A DNA stretch of 64,000 bases from Winogradskya consettensis (lineage in GTDB: Bacteria > Actinomycetota > Actinomycetes > Mycobacteriales > Micromonosporaceae), in assembly GCF_018332715.1 (NCBI RefSeq), contig NZ_BOQP01000046.1:124001-188000 (forward strand). Direction: 5' to 3'. Both the position numbers and the translations under genes were made by a program. Under the pieces are notes generated by a model, which searched no databases, was not told the DNA's origin, and saw nothing but the letters and a program-made list of their open reading frames with translations. Shown here in pieces: positions 8,801 to 17,368 of this stretch (positions are counted from its first letter, which is position 1; each line of letters begins with the position of its first letter).

Positions 8801-11800
8801 GTCACGATCGACTCGGACCCGGCGACGGTGACTCCGGGCCTGCAGGACGTCGCGCGGGTCACGGTGACCGCCACGCGCGGCACCCTGACGAACCTGACGG
8901 TGACGGTCCCGCTGGGTCAGCTGCCGCCTGCCCTGTCGGTGGTGAGCCAGACCAGCACGAGCGGCAGCTGTACGCGTACCTCAACGGTAGTGACCTGCTC
9001 CGGTGTGACCGCCGACGCCGGTCAGACCGCGACGATCTCGCTCGGGGTGGCCGCGACGTCGGCGGCGACCGAGGGGACGACCTGGACGGCCACGAACGTG
9101 GGGGTGGCCCGGGGTGCGCAGTCGGTGTCGGCGCGGGCCCGGCTCGCGGTTGTCGCCGCGCCGCGGTTCACCCTGGATGTCACCTCGACGCCGCCGGGTC
9201 CGATCCCGCCCGGCGGGCAGGGTGACCTGACGATCGACATCGACAACCTGGGCCCGTCCGACGTGAACGACGAGGACATCAGCGTCCTCGCCCCGGACGG
9301 TGGCACGTTCGGGCCGCTGGGCCCGCCGACGTCGGGGATCTGCCGGCTGGCGTCGCCGACCCGTGCCGTCTGCACGATCACGTTGACGCCCGATGACGAT
9401 CCGGTGATCCTGAAGCTGCCGATCGTGGTGTCGCCGGGTGCCGACCCGGGCACGCCGCTCGGTGGTGGCTGCGTGGACCTGAACAACAACGGGCTCTGCG
9501 AGACGCCGACGCCGGACAAGCCGTTGCCGCCGATCACGCTGGCGACACCGTTCGACCGGCAGGTGGACATCAGCACCACCCCGGCGCGGATCACCCCGGG
9601 GAGTTCCGGCAACGCGCTGGTCCTGCTGTCGGCGAGCCCGGCACAGACGAACCTGACGATCACCATCCCGACGGACACCAAGCCGGCGCAGATGGTCGTG
9701 GGCCTGGTGAGCTCGAGCACGACGGGTGTCTGCCTGCCGATGTTGCTGGTGCAGGCGATCCGGTGCACGGGCGTGAACGTGCCGGCGAACGGTGCGATCA
9801 TCACGGTGCCGGTGACCGTGCCGGGTAACGCCCCGGCGAACCTGGTCTGGTCGACGCGGGCGATCATCGCGGCCAACTCCAACGGTGACACGGCGACCGG
9901 TTCGGGTCTGCTGGTGCGCACGGGGGCGCCGGAGTACACGCTGAACGCGACGGTGACCGCTCCGGCGCCGGGCACGACGCTGCCGGGTGACACGGCCATC
10001 GAGCGGATCACACTGACCAACTCCGGGCCTTCCGCGGCCACGGATGCGCTGGTCACGCTCAAGGCTCCGCCGGGTACGGCGTTCGGCGCGCTCACGGCGC
10101 CGATGTCGGATGTGTGTACGCGGGAAAGCGCGACCCGCATCAGCTGCTCCGTCACGCTCGGGCTGGCGCCGGCGACCCTCGTCTGGGACCTCCCGATCGT
10201 GATCCCCGGCAACTACGACCCGTCGTCCTCGGTCACGGGCGGCTGCATCGACCTGGACGGCGACGCGGCGTGCGGCGGCACCGGGGACCAGCAGCTGGCC
10301 GACATCGTGCTGGCCACCCCGCTGGGCCGGATCACCACGGTCAGCGCCACGAACGTGCCGCTGGTGCCGGGGCGCACGGCGACGACGACCTTCACGGTGG
10401 CGATGAGCCAGGCCCGCGACGGCGTACGGGTGACGATCCCGCGCGACGCCTTGCCGGCCGGGGTCACGACCACGGGCATCACGGTGGACGGCGGCGCGAC
10501 CTGTACGACGTCCGGGGCCGCGTACACGTGTGGTGATTTCGGTGTCGGTGCCGGTGGCAGCGTTGCCCTGCGGGTGGCGTTGTCGGCGACCGGGGCTGCC
10601 CTGCCGGGTGCGGTGTGGGCTCCGGCGGTGACGGTCGCCCGTGCCGGCGAGTCGGTGAGCCGTACGGTCACCGCGGCGACGGTCGGTGCCGCCGACGCGC
10701 CGTTGACGGTGACGGTGGTCGGCCCGGCGCCGGGCACCCTGCAGCCCGGTGGGACCGGTGACCTGGCGATCACGGTCACGAACCCGGGGCCGTCGGACGC
10801 CCGTAACGCCCGGTTCGTGTTCCGTGCGCCGACCGGCACCACGTTCGGGTTGCTGAACAGCACGGCAGCGCAGATCTGCGTACGGTCGTCGGCCACCCAG
10901 GTGGATTGCACGATGGACGTGGCGGCGAACACGAACCGGCAGTTCACGCTGCAGATCCGGGTGCCGGCGGCGGCGGACCCGGACGAGCCGGTGACGGGTG
11001 GTTGCATCGACACGAACCGCAGTGCGACCTGTACGTACCCGCCGGACAGCCCGATCCCGGACATCACCCTGGGGTCGCCGCTGGACGACGCGCTGACCGT
11101 GAGCACCCGTGGCGGCACGGCGACCCCCGGTCTGACCGGCACCGGATACGTCGTGGTGACCGCGCAGCGCTCGGAGAGCAATCTGACGATCACGGTTCCG
11201 CTGACCGAGCTGCCGAACACGTTCTCGGTGACCTCGGCGACCGGCCCGACGGGTTCGTCGTGCCAGGTGCAGGCCGTGCAGATCCTGTGCACGGGGGTCA
11301 GCCTGGTCAAGGGCGTCAACCAGGCGGTCACGATCGTGACGACCACCGCCTCGCGGCTCGCCGCCGGGGTGGCCTGGACGGCGAGCGCGATCACCGTGAC
11401 CCGCGGCACCGACACCGTGCGGGGCACCGGCACGATCGTGACGACCGGGCCGCCCGTGCCCGGCGTGCGGGTGGCGCTGACCGGGCCGTCCGCGCCGGTG
11501 AAGCTGGGTGACACCACGACGATCACCGCCACGGTGACCAACGTGGGCCCGTCGGACGCGACCGGGAACACGGCGACGATCTCGGCGCCGAGCCAGACGA
11601 CGTTCGGGGTGCTGTCCGGGCAGGCCGCCGCGGACTGCACCCCGGCCTCGACGATCCTGCTGAACTGCCGCTTCGACCAGACGGTCGGGCAGAACGCCCG
11701 GGTGTGGCTGCTGCCGGTGATCGTGAACACCGACGCCGACCCGACGCTCCCGGCGACTGGGGGCTGCGTGACGGTGAACGGCACCGCCACCTGCCTGTCG

Positions 11801-13255
11801 GATATCACGCTGGACGGCGAGTTCGCGCTGTACCAGCCGCTGACGAAGACCGCGAAGATCACGTTCGGGCCGCAGGAGATCGCACCGGGCAGCACCGGCG
11901 ACCCGACCGTCGTGGTGACCGACACCGGTGACCGGGACGGGCTGAGCCTGGTCGTGCCGCTGAACCGGATCCCCAGCAGCTTCAAGGTCACCGGCGCGAC
12001 GCCGGTGTCGAGCGACGGCGACAACTCGTCCGGCAGCTGCGACGTGGGGACCAGCGAGGTGACCTGCACCGACATGGCGGTCTCGGCGGGCACGATCACG
12101 GTCACGCTGGACGTGGCCGTGTCGGGCAGCGCGAGCGACAGCGACAAGTGGACGGCGACGAGCGTCACCCTGACCGACGACGACAGCACCACCGACCAGC
12201 TGGTCGCCTCGGGTGTGCTGGTCACGACCGGGGAGGCCACCGACACGGTGACCACGACGTTCGGTGAGCCGACCGTCAACCCGGCCGCGCCGGGGCAGAA
12301 GACGGTCCTGCCGATCACGCTGAGCAACCCGGGCCCGAACGACGCGAGCCCGCACGTGATGACGCTGAAGGTGCCGACGGACCTGACGCCGGGCTCGCCG
12401 CTGCCGGACGACTGCTCGTGGGACGAGGGCAGCAACGTGGTCACCTGCACCCGCGACCTTGCGGTGGGCGACGAGTACACCTATCGGATCCCGTTCGTGG
12501 TGGGGCGCACGGTCAGCGTGGGCACGACCATCGACGGGGGCTGCCTGGACGCCGAACCGGCCAACAACAGCTGTGCCGACGACGGTGACCAGCCGCTGCC
12601 GGCGATCTCGGTGGTCGCGTCGCGGGTCGACCTGGAGCTGAGCCTCAAGCGCAAGACGACCACGGCCAGGGCCGGGGGCACGGTGCTGATCAAGATGCCG
12701 TACAGCAACAACGGGTCGCAGACGGCCGGTGGGATCGTGTTCGAGGTCGACCCGCCGACCGGGGTGAACCTGGTGCTGGCCCGGGTCCTGCTCGACGCCT
12801 CGGCGCAGAGCGCGGCGGCGGGCAGCGCGCTGGCGCAGGCGGCGGCGACCGACGACGAGCTGGCGACGATCGACTGCATCCCGGACGAGCTCGGCGACGA
12901 GAACGCCGTGGTCTGCGACGGGCCCGACGCGGCGGTGGGGGCGACCAGCGAGCTGTGGCTGTCGCTGCGGATCACCTCGACTGCCAAGAAGGGCGTGCAC
13001 CCGGTACGCGTGACGATCAGCACCACGAGCCCCGAGGGCAATGTGGTCAACAACACGATCGAGGCGCTGCTGTCGATCGCGGGGGCGGTCACGGACACAC
13101 CTACCGACAATTCGGATAACGGCGGGACCGGCACCGACAACCTGCCCAAGACCGGTCAGAACCTGGTCGGCCTGCTGGTTCTCTCGGTGATGCTGATGAT
13201 CGGCGGCATGTTCCTGCGGGTCGGAGCGCGCAAACGGCCCGCGCGGAAAAGCTGA
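5825..13255 (+). CDS. Giant LPKTG-anchored surface protein of repeated Ig-like (DUF11-like) domains
   Basis: A 2,476-residue secreted protein. An N-terminal signal peptide (hydrophobic core IFAVVLLAVALVG, likely cleavage after AAQA near residue 39) and a C-terminal LPKTG at residue 2440, followed by a hydrophobic helix and RKRPARKS, mark it as a sortase substrate. After a unique domain of about 200 residues come shorter beta-domains, then at least six tandem super-repeats of about 254 residues. Each joins a domain with NxGPSDA and GTTFG signatures, a GGC(V/I)D...C acidic loop (DLDNNGVCDTTD in one copy) and a second domain with TPG, SGSC and C(S/T)GV signatures. Regular Cys pairs suggest a disulfide per domain; the acidic loops may bind calcium. 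By analogy with DUF11/CARDB proteins it is probably a wall-attached stalk or adhesin. GTG 5825 and GTG 5828 are both possible starts. Confidence 0.85.
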   Translation: MVHTRLFRDDSVLSQRSAIFAVVLLAVALVGPPSAAQAAPANVNTTAQGIRATLSLLGLPLGPITTPQSTWQTGQSINTKTTANVSLPGVVGTGAVSAVTGPDGDGGNAAAKVDGLNLLGSGGVSADTVSTACSMTPAAVTGGTDVLNLTALGANVNPATGLDLNLPNLLTGKLDKQTATYNASTGRLVFTVQALNLQLAAAGVATGTVVVAESTCSGVVKFGAIDTTARTITPGMTGTPTVAVTNAGEVAAPNTVITIPAPPTGYTLGNVTTTGGGTCSTASTTLIRCTGVTVPGAGSVTVSLPVTVGANAAGAGNWQPAAGTITAVSTPFPALTGTTIEVSGAGRLVTVGTPQTTSGSIVVTQMSLPAGKTAQTPITVSNGGPSDATTTVTVPLAGRPNGVSVVSAAVGSNPCTVSASTITCSSVTVPANDKIEITVKAAATTTTPVGTTWDLTGIAASLNGYALTGAGRLLTVSDPDVNLNNGVTITPVDAIPGGPAAIVRVRVANSGITAGTNTSVTIPAPPAGYTVGNVTTSGGGSCVSNSASIYCTNVTVPPMGAVTVSVPVTLASGVTANWTTTPGAPVSAASGDSTGQASGLMVTATPQWTFSVDVTGPAPRTVRPGQSTTMNVTVTNDGPSDATASVFTILAPRSTTFGTLTGTAAQRCTVTGPAALRCTVTLVADDDVVFVLPLTIAANADPATPLDGGCVSFNGDADCSDPEDEGLPSIQLRTPLGTRLNVVPVRATITPGTSGVAKLRLTSTQDESGLTVSVPTPDLPAGFQLTAVSTTATSGSCSIGANAVSCSGLVLTPNQPREVAMTVAVGPAVAQGTDWTSTATKVSDGDETLTQPADLAVTGPPVIDLSATVTGPPDNTVQPGDTTQVTVVVANAGPSDAATAKVSVRAPQGTTFVPPFPAGCTLTSPTVVECTATPIVAGGQGPQWVLRLLVPDGEGTDTPLTGGCVDLDNNGVCDTTDKRIEPIVLLVPFDRQVTIDSDPATVTPGLQDVARVTVTATRGTLTNLTVTVPLGQLPPALSVVSQTSTSGSCTRTSTVVTCSGVTADAGQTATISLGVAATSAATEGTTWTATNVGVARGAQSVSARARLAVVAAPRFTLDVTSTPPGPIPPGGQGDLTIDIDNLGPSDVNDEDISVLAPDGGTFGPLGPPTSGICRLASPTRAVCTITLTPDDDPVILKLPIVVSPGADPGTPLGGGCVDLNNNGLCETPTPDKPLPPITLATPFDRQVDISTTPARITPGSSGNALVLLSASPAQTNLTITIPTDTKPAQMVVGLVSSSTTGVCLPMLLVQAIRCTGVNVPANGAIITVPVTVPGNAPANLVWSTRAIIAANSNGDTATGSGLLVRTGAPEYTLNATVTAPAPGTTLPGDTAIERITLTNSGPSAATDALVTLKAPPGTAFGALTAPMSDVCTRESATRISCSVTLGLAPATLVWDLPIVIPGNYDPSSSVTGGCIDLDGDAACGGTGDQQLADIVLATPLGRITTVSATNVPLVPGRTATTTFTVAMSQARDGVRVTIPRDALPAGVTTTGITVDGGATCTTSGAAYTCGDFGVGAGGSVALRVALSATGAALPGAVWAPAVTVARAGESVSRTVTAATVGAADAPLTVTVVGPAPGTLQPGGTGDLAITVTNPGPSDARNARFVFRAPTGTTFGLLNSTAAQICVRSSATQVDCTMDVAANTNRQFTLQIRVPAAADPDEPVTGGCIDTNRSATCTYPPDSPIPDITLGSPLDDALTVSTRGGTATPGLTGTGYVVVTAQRSESNLTITVPLTELPNTFSVTSATGPTGSSCQVQAVQILCTGVSLVKGVNQAVTIVTTTASRLAAGVAWTASAITVTRGTDTVRGTGTIVTTGPPVPGVRVALTGPSAPVKLGDTTTITATVTNVGPSDATGNTATISAPSQTTFGVLSGQAAADCTPASTILLNCRFDQTVGQNARVWLLPVIVNTDADPTLPATGGCVTVNGTATCLSDITLDGEFALYQPLTKTAKITFGPQEIAPGSTGDPTVVVTDTGDRDGLSLVVPLNRIPSSFKVTGATPVSSDGDNSSGSCDVGTSEVTCTDMAVSAGTITVTLDVAVSGSASDSDKWTATSVTLTDDDSTTDQLVASGVLVTTGEATDTVTTTFGEPTVNPAAPGQKTVLPITLSNPGPNDASPHVMTLKVPTDLTPGSPLPDDCSWDEGSNVVTCTRDLAVGDEYTYRIPFVVGRTVSVGTTIDGGCLDAEPANNSCADDGDQPLPAISVVASRVDLELSLKRKTTTARAGGTVLIKMPYSNNGSQTAGGIVFEVDPPTGVNLVLARVLLDASAQSAAAGSALAQAAATDDELATIDCIPDELGDENAVVCDGPDAAVGATSELWLSLRITSTAKKGVHPVRVTISTTSPEGNVVNNTIEALLSIAGAVTDTPTDNSDNGGTGTDNLPKTGQNLVGLLVLSVMLMIGGMFLRVGARKRPARKS

Positions 13256-13308
13256 CCGGGGCCAGGGGTGAGTGGGCGCCACCGGAGCGGAAGGGGGAGA
13301 CTGGTCCG

Positions 13309-14337
13309 GTGGCGTACGACGCGTTTCTCCTGCTCTCCTTCGGTGGCCCCGAGCACCCCGACGACGTGATGCCGTTCCTGCGCAACGTGACGCGCGGGCG
13401 CGGTGTCCCCGAGGAACGGCTCACGGAGGTCGCCGAGCACTACATGCACTTCGGCGGCGTGTCACCGATCAACCAGCAGTGCCGCGACCTGCTCGCCGCG
13501 GTGCAGGCCGACTTCGCGGGCAACGGGGTGGCGCTCCCGGCGTACTGGGGGAATCGCAACTGGGGGCCGATGCTGGCCGACACCGTCGCGCAGATGCGTG
13601 ACGACGGTGTGACCTCGGCCCTGGGCTTCGCGACCAGCGCCTACGGCGGCTACTCCTCCTGCAAGCAGTACTGGGAGGACATCTCCCAGGCCCGCGCCAA
13701 GGTCGGCCCGGGTGCCCCGGCGATCACCAAGCTGCGGCAGTTCCACGACCACCCCGGGTTCGTGCAGCCCCACACCGACGCGGTCGCCGCCGCGCTCGCG
13801 AAGCTCGACCCGAGCCGGCGCGAGAGCACCCGGGTGGTCTTCACCGCCCACTCGATCCCGTCGTCGATGGCGGCCACGGCCGGCCCGACCGGTGGGCGTT
13901 ACGAGGCGCAGCTCCACGAGACGGCCGCGCTGGTGCACGCCGCCGCGGCCCCCGACCTGCCCTGGGACCTCGTGTGGCAGAGCCGCTCCGGCCCGCCGCA
14001 GGTCCCGTGGCTGGAGCCCGACATCAACGACCACCTGCGGATCCTCGCCGAGAAGGGCGTCACCGATGTGGTCGTCAGCCCCATCGGGTTCGTCTCCGAC
14101 CACCTCGAGGTCATCTGGGACCTCGACAACGAGGCCAAGGAGACCGCCGCCGACCTCGGCCTCGGCTACGCCCGCGCGGACACCCCCGGCACCGACCCCC
14201 GCTTCGTCGCCATGATCCGCGAGCTCGTCCTGGAGCGCACCGAGGGCGTGAGCCGCGAAAAACTCGGTACGCTCCCCGTCTGGGACGTCTGCCCAGCGGA
14301 CTGCTGCCCGCCGCCGCGCCGCCCTTCGCACAGCTGA
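13309..14337 (+). CDS. hemH: Ferrochelatase (coproporphyrin III ferrochelatase, CpfC/HemH)
   Basis: Inserts ferrous iron into the porphyrin ring; in Actinobacteria the substrate is coproporphyrin III (coproporphyrin-dependent pathway, established for the phylum). From GTG 13309 it has 342 residues. The opening AYDAFLLLSFGGPEHPDDV is canonical; the catalytic His181 sits in FTAHSIP and Glu267 in SDHLEVIWDLD. The C-terminal Cys328, Cys332 and Cys333 (VCPADCC) plus an internal Cys118 (SSCKQYWED) fit the [2Fe-2S] cluster found in some actinobacterial ferrochelatases, but the spacing is not one I can match exactly. It is followed 22 nt later by a HAD phosphatase in the same direction. Confidence 0.93.
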   Translation: MAYDAFLLLSFGGPEHPDDVMPFLRNVTRGRGVPEERLTEVAEHYMHFGGVSPINQQCRDLLAAVQADFAGNGVALPAYWGNRNWGPMLADTVAQMRDDGVTSALGFATSAYGGYSSCKQYWEDISQARAKVGPGAPAITKLRQFHDHPGFVQPHTDAVAAALAKLDPSRRESTRVVFTAHSIPSSMAATAGPTGGRYEAQLHETAALVHAAAAPDLPWDLVWQSRSGPPQVPWLEPDINDHLRILAEKGVTDVVVSPIGFVSDHLEVIWDLDNEAKETAADLGLGYARADTPGTDPRFVAMIRELVLERTEGVSREKLGTLPVWDVCPADCCPPPRRPSHS

Positions 14338-14359
14338 CCGGCTGACACCGAGGAGTTTT

Positions 14360-15139
14360 ATGCCCGAGCGCAAGGCCATCGAGACCTGGCTGACCGACAT
14401 GGACGGGGTCCTCGTCCACGAGGGCGTCCCCGTCCCCGGAGCGCCCGAGTTCGTCAACAAGATGAAGGAATCGGGAAAGCCCTTCCTGATCCTCACCAAC
14501 AACTCCATCTACACACCCCGTGACCTGCAGGCCCGCCTCGCCCGGATGGGCTTCGACGTGCCCGAGCAGTCGATCTGGACGGCGGCGCTGGCCACCGCCC
14601 AGTTCCTGGCCGACCAGCGGCCGGGCGGCACCGCGTACGTCATCGGTGAGGCGGGCCTGACCACCGCCATGCACGCGGCGGGTTACATCCTGACCGAGTT
14701 CTCACCCGACTACGTGGTGCTGGGCGAGACCCGCACCTACAGCTTCGAGGCGCTGACCAAGGCCGTCCGGCTGATCAACGACGGCGCCAAGTTCATCTGC
14801 ACCAACCCCGACGCCACCGGCCCGTCCAACGAGGGCGCGCTCCCGGCGGCGGGCTCGGTGGCCGCGATGATCAGCAAGGCCACCGGCGTCGACCCGTACT
14901 TCGTCGGCAAGCCCAACCCGATGATGATGCGTTCCGCGCTCAACGTCATCGGCGGCCACAGCGAGAGCACCGCGATGATCGGCGACCGGATGGACACCGA
15001 CGTCCTCTGCGGCCTCGAAGCGGGCCTCGAGACGATCCTGGTCCTCACCGGCATCAGCACCCGCGCGGAGAGCGAACGCTACCCCTACCGCCCGTCCCGC
15101 ATCGTCGACAGCGTCGCCGACCTGATCAACGAGATCTGA
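14360..15139 (+). CDS. HAD-superfamily IIA (NagD-like) sugar/nucleotide phosphatase
   Basis: A 259-residue phosphatase starting at ATG with GAGGAG seven bases upstream. All HAD motifs are in order: motif I DMDGVL (nucleophile Asp near residue 14), motif II TNNS near 43, the Lys of motif III in GKPNPMMM, and motif IV GDRMDTDV. The large C2 cap between motifs II and III marks subfamily IIA, as in NagD and 4-nitrophenylphosphatases. The natural substrate is unknown. It likely forms a transcription unit with ferrochelatase and meets the convergent TetR gene tail to tail with a 14-nt overlap. Confidence 0.9.
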   Translation: MPERKAIETWLTDMDGVLVHEGVPVPGAPEFVNKMKESGKPFLILTNNSIYTPRDLQARLARMGFDVPEQSIWTAALATAQFLADQRPGGTAYVIGEAGLTTAMHAAGYILTEFSPDYVVLGETRTYSFEALTKAVRLINDGAKFICTNPDATGPSNEGALPAAGSVAAMISKATGVDPYFVGKPNPMMMRSALNVIGGHSESTAMIGDRMDTDVLCGLEAGLETILVLTGISTRAESERYPYRPSRIVDSVADLINEI

Positions 15140-15740
15140 ACAGCTCGCCGAGGCGGTATTCCACCGTCTCGGCGGCCTCGGCCGGGCTGCGCAGCCCGGC
15201 AACGACCATCGACGCGAGGCCCGCCCCCAGCGCAGCAAGCCCGCGGGCCTCCAGCGTCGCATCGACCCCGGCCGGCACGTCCCCGGCGGCGACGGCCAGC
15301 TCGATCTGAGCGGCGAGGAGATTCTCCAGCGCCGTCGGCGGGGGAGTCCCCGCAGCCCCGGCCGCCGCGGCGATCGCCGGATCGGTCAGCGAAGCAGCGA
15401 AGTACGCCGACTGCACCCGCGACATCATCAGACTCCGCTCATCGGTCGGCAGCACCGCCGCCAGGCAGATCCCCATCACATCCCGCGGCCCCGGCGCCCG
15501 CCCCAACTCGGCGAACCGCTCCCGCATCCGCTCCCCGAACGCAGCCGTCAACTGCTGGAACGCCGCGACGACCAACTGCTCCTTGGTCTCGAAGTAGTAC
15601 TGCACCAGCCGCATGGAAACCCCGGCCTCACCAGCCACCTCCCGCAGCGTCGCCGCGGGCAACCCCCTGGTGGCGGCGATCCGCCACACCGCCTCCGCGA
15701 TCTCCCGCCGCCGGACCTCATGATCCACCCGCTTCGGCAC
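15126..15740 (-). CDS. TetR-family regulator
   Basis: From GTG 15740 the product is a 204-residue repressor starting MPKRVDHEVRRREIAEAV, a start usual in this subgroup; GTG 15749 would add three residues. The N-terminal helix-turn-helix reads LREVAGEAGVSMRLVQYYF with the family Y-F/K-E motif (YYFETKEQL). The ligand domain fits the class with C-terminal TetR_C_6-like sequence, which I cannot assign to a ligand. It reads divergently from the lipoprotein at 15837, with 96 nt between the starts, and could control it or itself. Confidence 0.85.
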   Translation of the reverse strand: MPKRVDHEVRRREIAEAVWRIAATRGLPAATLREVAGEAGVSMRLVQYYFETKEQLVVAAFQQLTAAFGERMRERFAELGRAPGPRDVMGICLAAVLPTDERSLMMSRVQSAYFAASLTDPAIAAAAGAAGTPPPTALENLLAAQIELAVAAGDVPAGVDATLEARGLAALGAGLASMVVAGLRSPAEAAETVEYRLGELFRSR

Positions 15741-15836
15741 ACCACCCACTCTGGCACAACGCCTCCGGCGACTTCTTTCGGGCACATGTACGCCCAGAGC
15801 CCCCCACTCAGCCCCCCGATAAGGTCTGCTGTCCGG

Positions 15837-16376
15837 ATGCTCCGCCTAGGTCCCGCACTGGCCGCAGCCGGCGTCCTGACCCTCGCAGCCTGCGCCGACA
15901 CCCCCGACAACTCCACCTCCACCACCAACGTCCCCAGCGTCTCGGTCTCCGCCGCAGGCTCCTACCGCGACTGCCTGGAAGACAACGGCATCGACACCTC
16001 CGGCATCCCCGGCGGCCAGGGCGCCCCGGGCGGCCCGATGCCCGGTGACCCGATGTCCCCGGGCGGCATGCCCGGCCCCGGTGGTCCGATGCCCGGCGGA
16101 CCCGGCGGCGGGACGCCTGGTGGTCCCGGCGGTGCGATGCCGCCCGGCGGGCTTGGCGGTCCGGGCGGTCCGATGCCGCCAGGCGCTCCCGATGGTGCGA
16201 TGTCCGGCGGCGTGGTCGGTCCGGACGGTGTCCTGCCTACCGACAATGTGGGCGTGCCCGGTGGTGGCGTGCCCGGTGGCGGGCTCGGCGCGTTGACGAG
16301 CAAACCGGCCGGGGTCTCCGACGAGACCTGGGCCAGGGCTCAAAAGCTCTGCGCGAGCCTGGCACCCACCCCGTGA
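15837..16376 (+). CDS. Gly/Pro/Met-rich putative lipoprotein
   Basis: From ATG 15837 the protein has 179 residues. The signal peptide LRLGPALAAAGVLTL leads into the lipobox LAAC, so Cys would be lipidated and the protein held on the outer membrane face. A short Ser/Thr linker and SYRDCLEDNGID segment are followed by about 70 residues of PGGPM, PGG and MPPG repeats, then a folded-looking end with DETWARAQKLCASLAP. Such small lipoproteins with an N-terminal CLEDNG motif and a flexible middle occur in actinobacteria without known function. Function unknown. Confidence 0.7.
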   Translation: MLRLGPALAAAGVLTLAACADTPDNSTSTTNVPSVSVSAAGSYRDCLEDNGIDTSGIPGGQGAPGGPMPGDPMSPGGMPGPGGPMPGGPGGGTPGGPGGAMPPGGLGGPGGPMPPGAPDGAMSGGVVGPDGVLPTDNVGVPGGGVPGGGLGALTSKPAGVSDETWARAQKLCASLAPTP

Positions 16377-16404
16377 TCCCACAGCTGCGCCCTAGGGTGG
16401 GCGC

Positions 16405-16899
16405 ATGGGACTGTCCTGGGAAGAGTCGTATCTGGGTGGACTACGCGCGCTGGCCGGCGACGACCGCGTCCTGATCTCGGTCGGCGCGCACAGCATCGTC
16501 CGCGACGACCGTGGCCGCATCCTGCTGATCCAGCGCTCCGACGATCTCACCTGGGCCCTGCCCGGCGGCAGCACGGAACTCGGCGAGACCCTGCGCGACT
16601 GCGCGATCCGCGAGGTCCAGGAGGAGGCGGGCCTGATCGCCCACGCGGTCACGCCGTTCGGGCTGTACACCCACGCCCGCGACCTCAACCGGAACATGTT
16701 CGGCCACGTCTACCACTCGATCGCCCTGATGTGCCGCGTCGACAGCTTCGAGGGCACGGTCCAGCGCGTCACCGACGAGAGCGTCGACGCGGTCTGGTTC
16801 GACGTCGACGCCCTGCCGGAAGGTGCGGGCACGCTCGTCCGGCGCGGGCTCAGCGACCTGGCCGCGTACGAGAAGGACGGGACTTTCGCTCTGGACTGA
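16405..16899 (+). CDS. NUDIX hydrolase
   Basis: A 164-residue pyrophosphohydrolase. The complete Nudix box is GGSTELGETLRDCAIREVQEEAG, split as GxxxELGE then REVQEEAG, so the metal-binding glutamates are intact. An N-terminal extension of about 30 residues precedes the first strand (VGAHSIVRDDRGRILLIQRS). The substrate is probably a nucleotide derivative but is not predictable. It ends 46 nt before the fur gene and just before the Fur-box-like palindrome. Confidence 0.9.
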   Translation: MGLSWEESYLGGLRALAGDDRVLISVGAHSIVRDDRGRILLIQRSDDLTWALPGGSTELGETLRDCAIREVQEEAGLIAHAVTPFGLYTHARDLNRNMFGHVYHSIALMCRVDSFEGTVQRVTDESVDAVWFDVDALPEGAGTLVRRGLSDLAAYEKDGTFALD

Positions 16900-16908
16900 C
16901 GGTCCTTG

Positions 16909-16925
16909 TTTGGACTGAGTCAAAA
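16909..16925. promoter_or_regulatory. Candidate Fur/PerR-type operator with overlapping promoter
   Basis: TTTGGACTGAGTCAAAA is a 17-nt palindrome with one mismatched pair, centred 29 nt before the fur GTG start. The TATCGT hexamer at 16933 lies only eight bases before the start, so a near-leaderless transcript is plausible and repressor binding here would block it. Confidence 0.6.
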
Positions 16926-16945
16926 CTAGAGCTATCGTTCGGTAC

Positions 16946-17368
16946 GTGACCACGGCTGATGAACTGATCAAGCGCGCGGGGCTCCGCAGCACGGCACCCC
17001 GCCGGGCGGTCCTCGACATGCTGCTCACCCGGCCGCACCTGACCGCACCCGAGCTCGCCTCGGCGCTGCCGGCCACGCTGTCGCACCAGGGCCTCTACAA
17101 CGTCCTGGACGACCTGCGCCGCGCCGGGATCGTCCGCAGCTTCGAACCGGCCGGCTCCATCGCCCGCTACGAGACCCGCGTCGGCGACAACCACCACCAC
17201 CTGGTGTGCCGCGACTGCGGCAAAATCACCGACGTCGACTGCGCGATCGGCATGCCACCGTGCCTGACCCCGATCGACGACGCGGGCTTCAGCGCCATCG
17301 ACGAAGCCGAGGTCACCTGGTGGGGCACCTGCACCACCTGCACCGAGTCACAGAAAGGCCAACGATGA
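16946..17368 (+). CDS. furA: Fur-family metalloregulator (FurA/PerR-like)
   Basis: A 140-residue Fur protein: winged helix at residues 1-75 (LRSTAPRRAVLDML, SHQGLYNVLDDLRRAG), then the metal domain with the DNHHHLVCRDCG segment and a second CTTC near the end. The two CxxC pairs form the structural zinc site and the triple-His stretch belongs to the regulatory metal site. In mycobacteria and Streptomyces FurA-type proteins repress catalase-peroxidase genes in response to peroxide. Here the gene overlaps dps by 4 nt (ATGA), so the likely target is the furA-dps operon itself via the palindrome at 16909. Fe- versus peroxide-sensing cannot be settled by sequence alone. Confidence 0.88.
   Translation: MTTADELIKRAGLRSTAPRRAVLDMLLTRPHLTAPELASALPATLSHQGLYNVLDDLRRAGIVRSFEPAGSIARYETRVGDNHHHLVCRDCGKITDVDCAIGMPPCLTPIDDAGFSAIDEAEVTWWGTCTTCTESQKGQR

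Noticed and set aside
8981..13282. Very long minus-strand frame opposite the giant surface gene
   Set aside because: Its Arg/Gly/Asp/His-rich translation is the typical antisense shadow of a GC3-rich repetitive gene. The plus strand has signal peptide, repeats and LPKTG.
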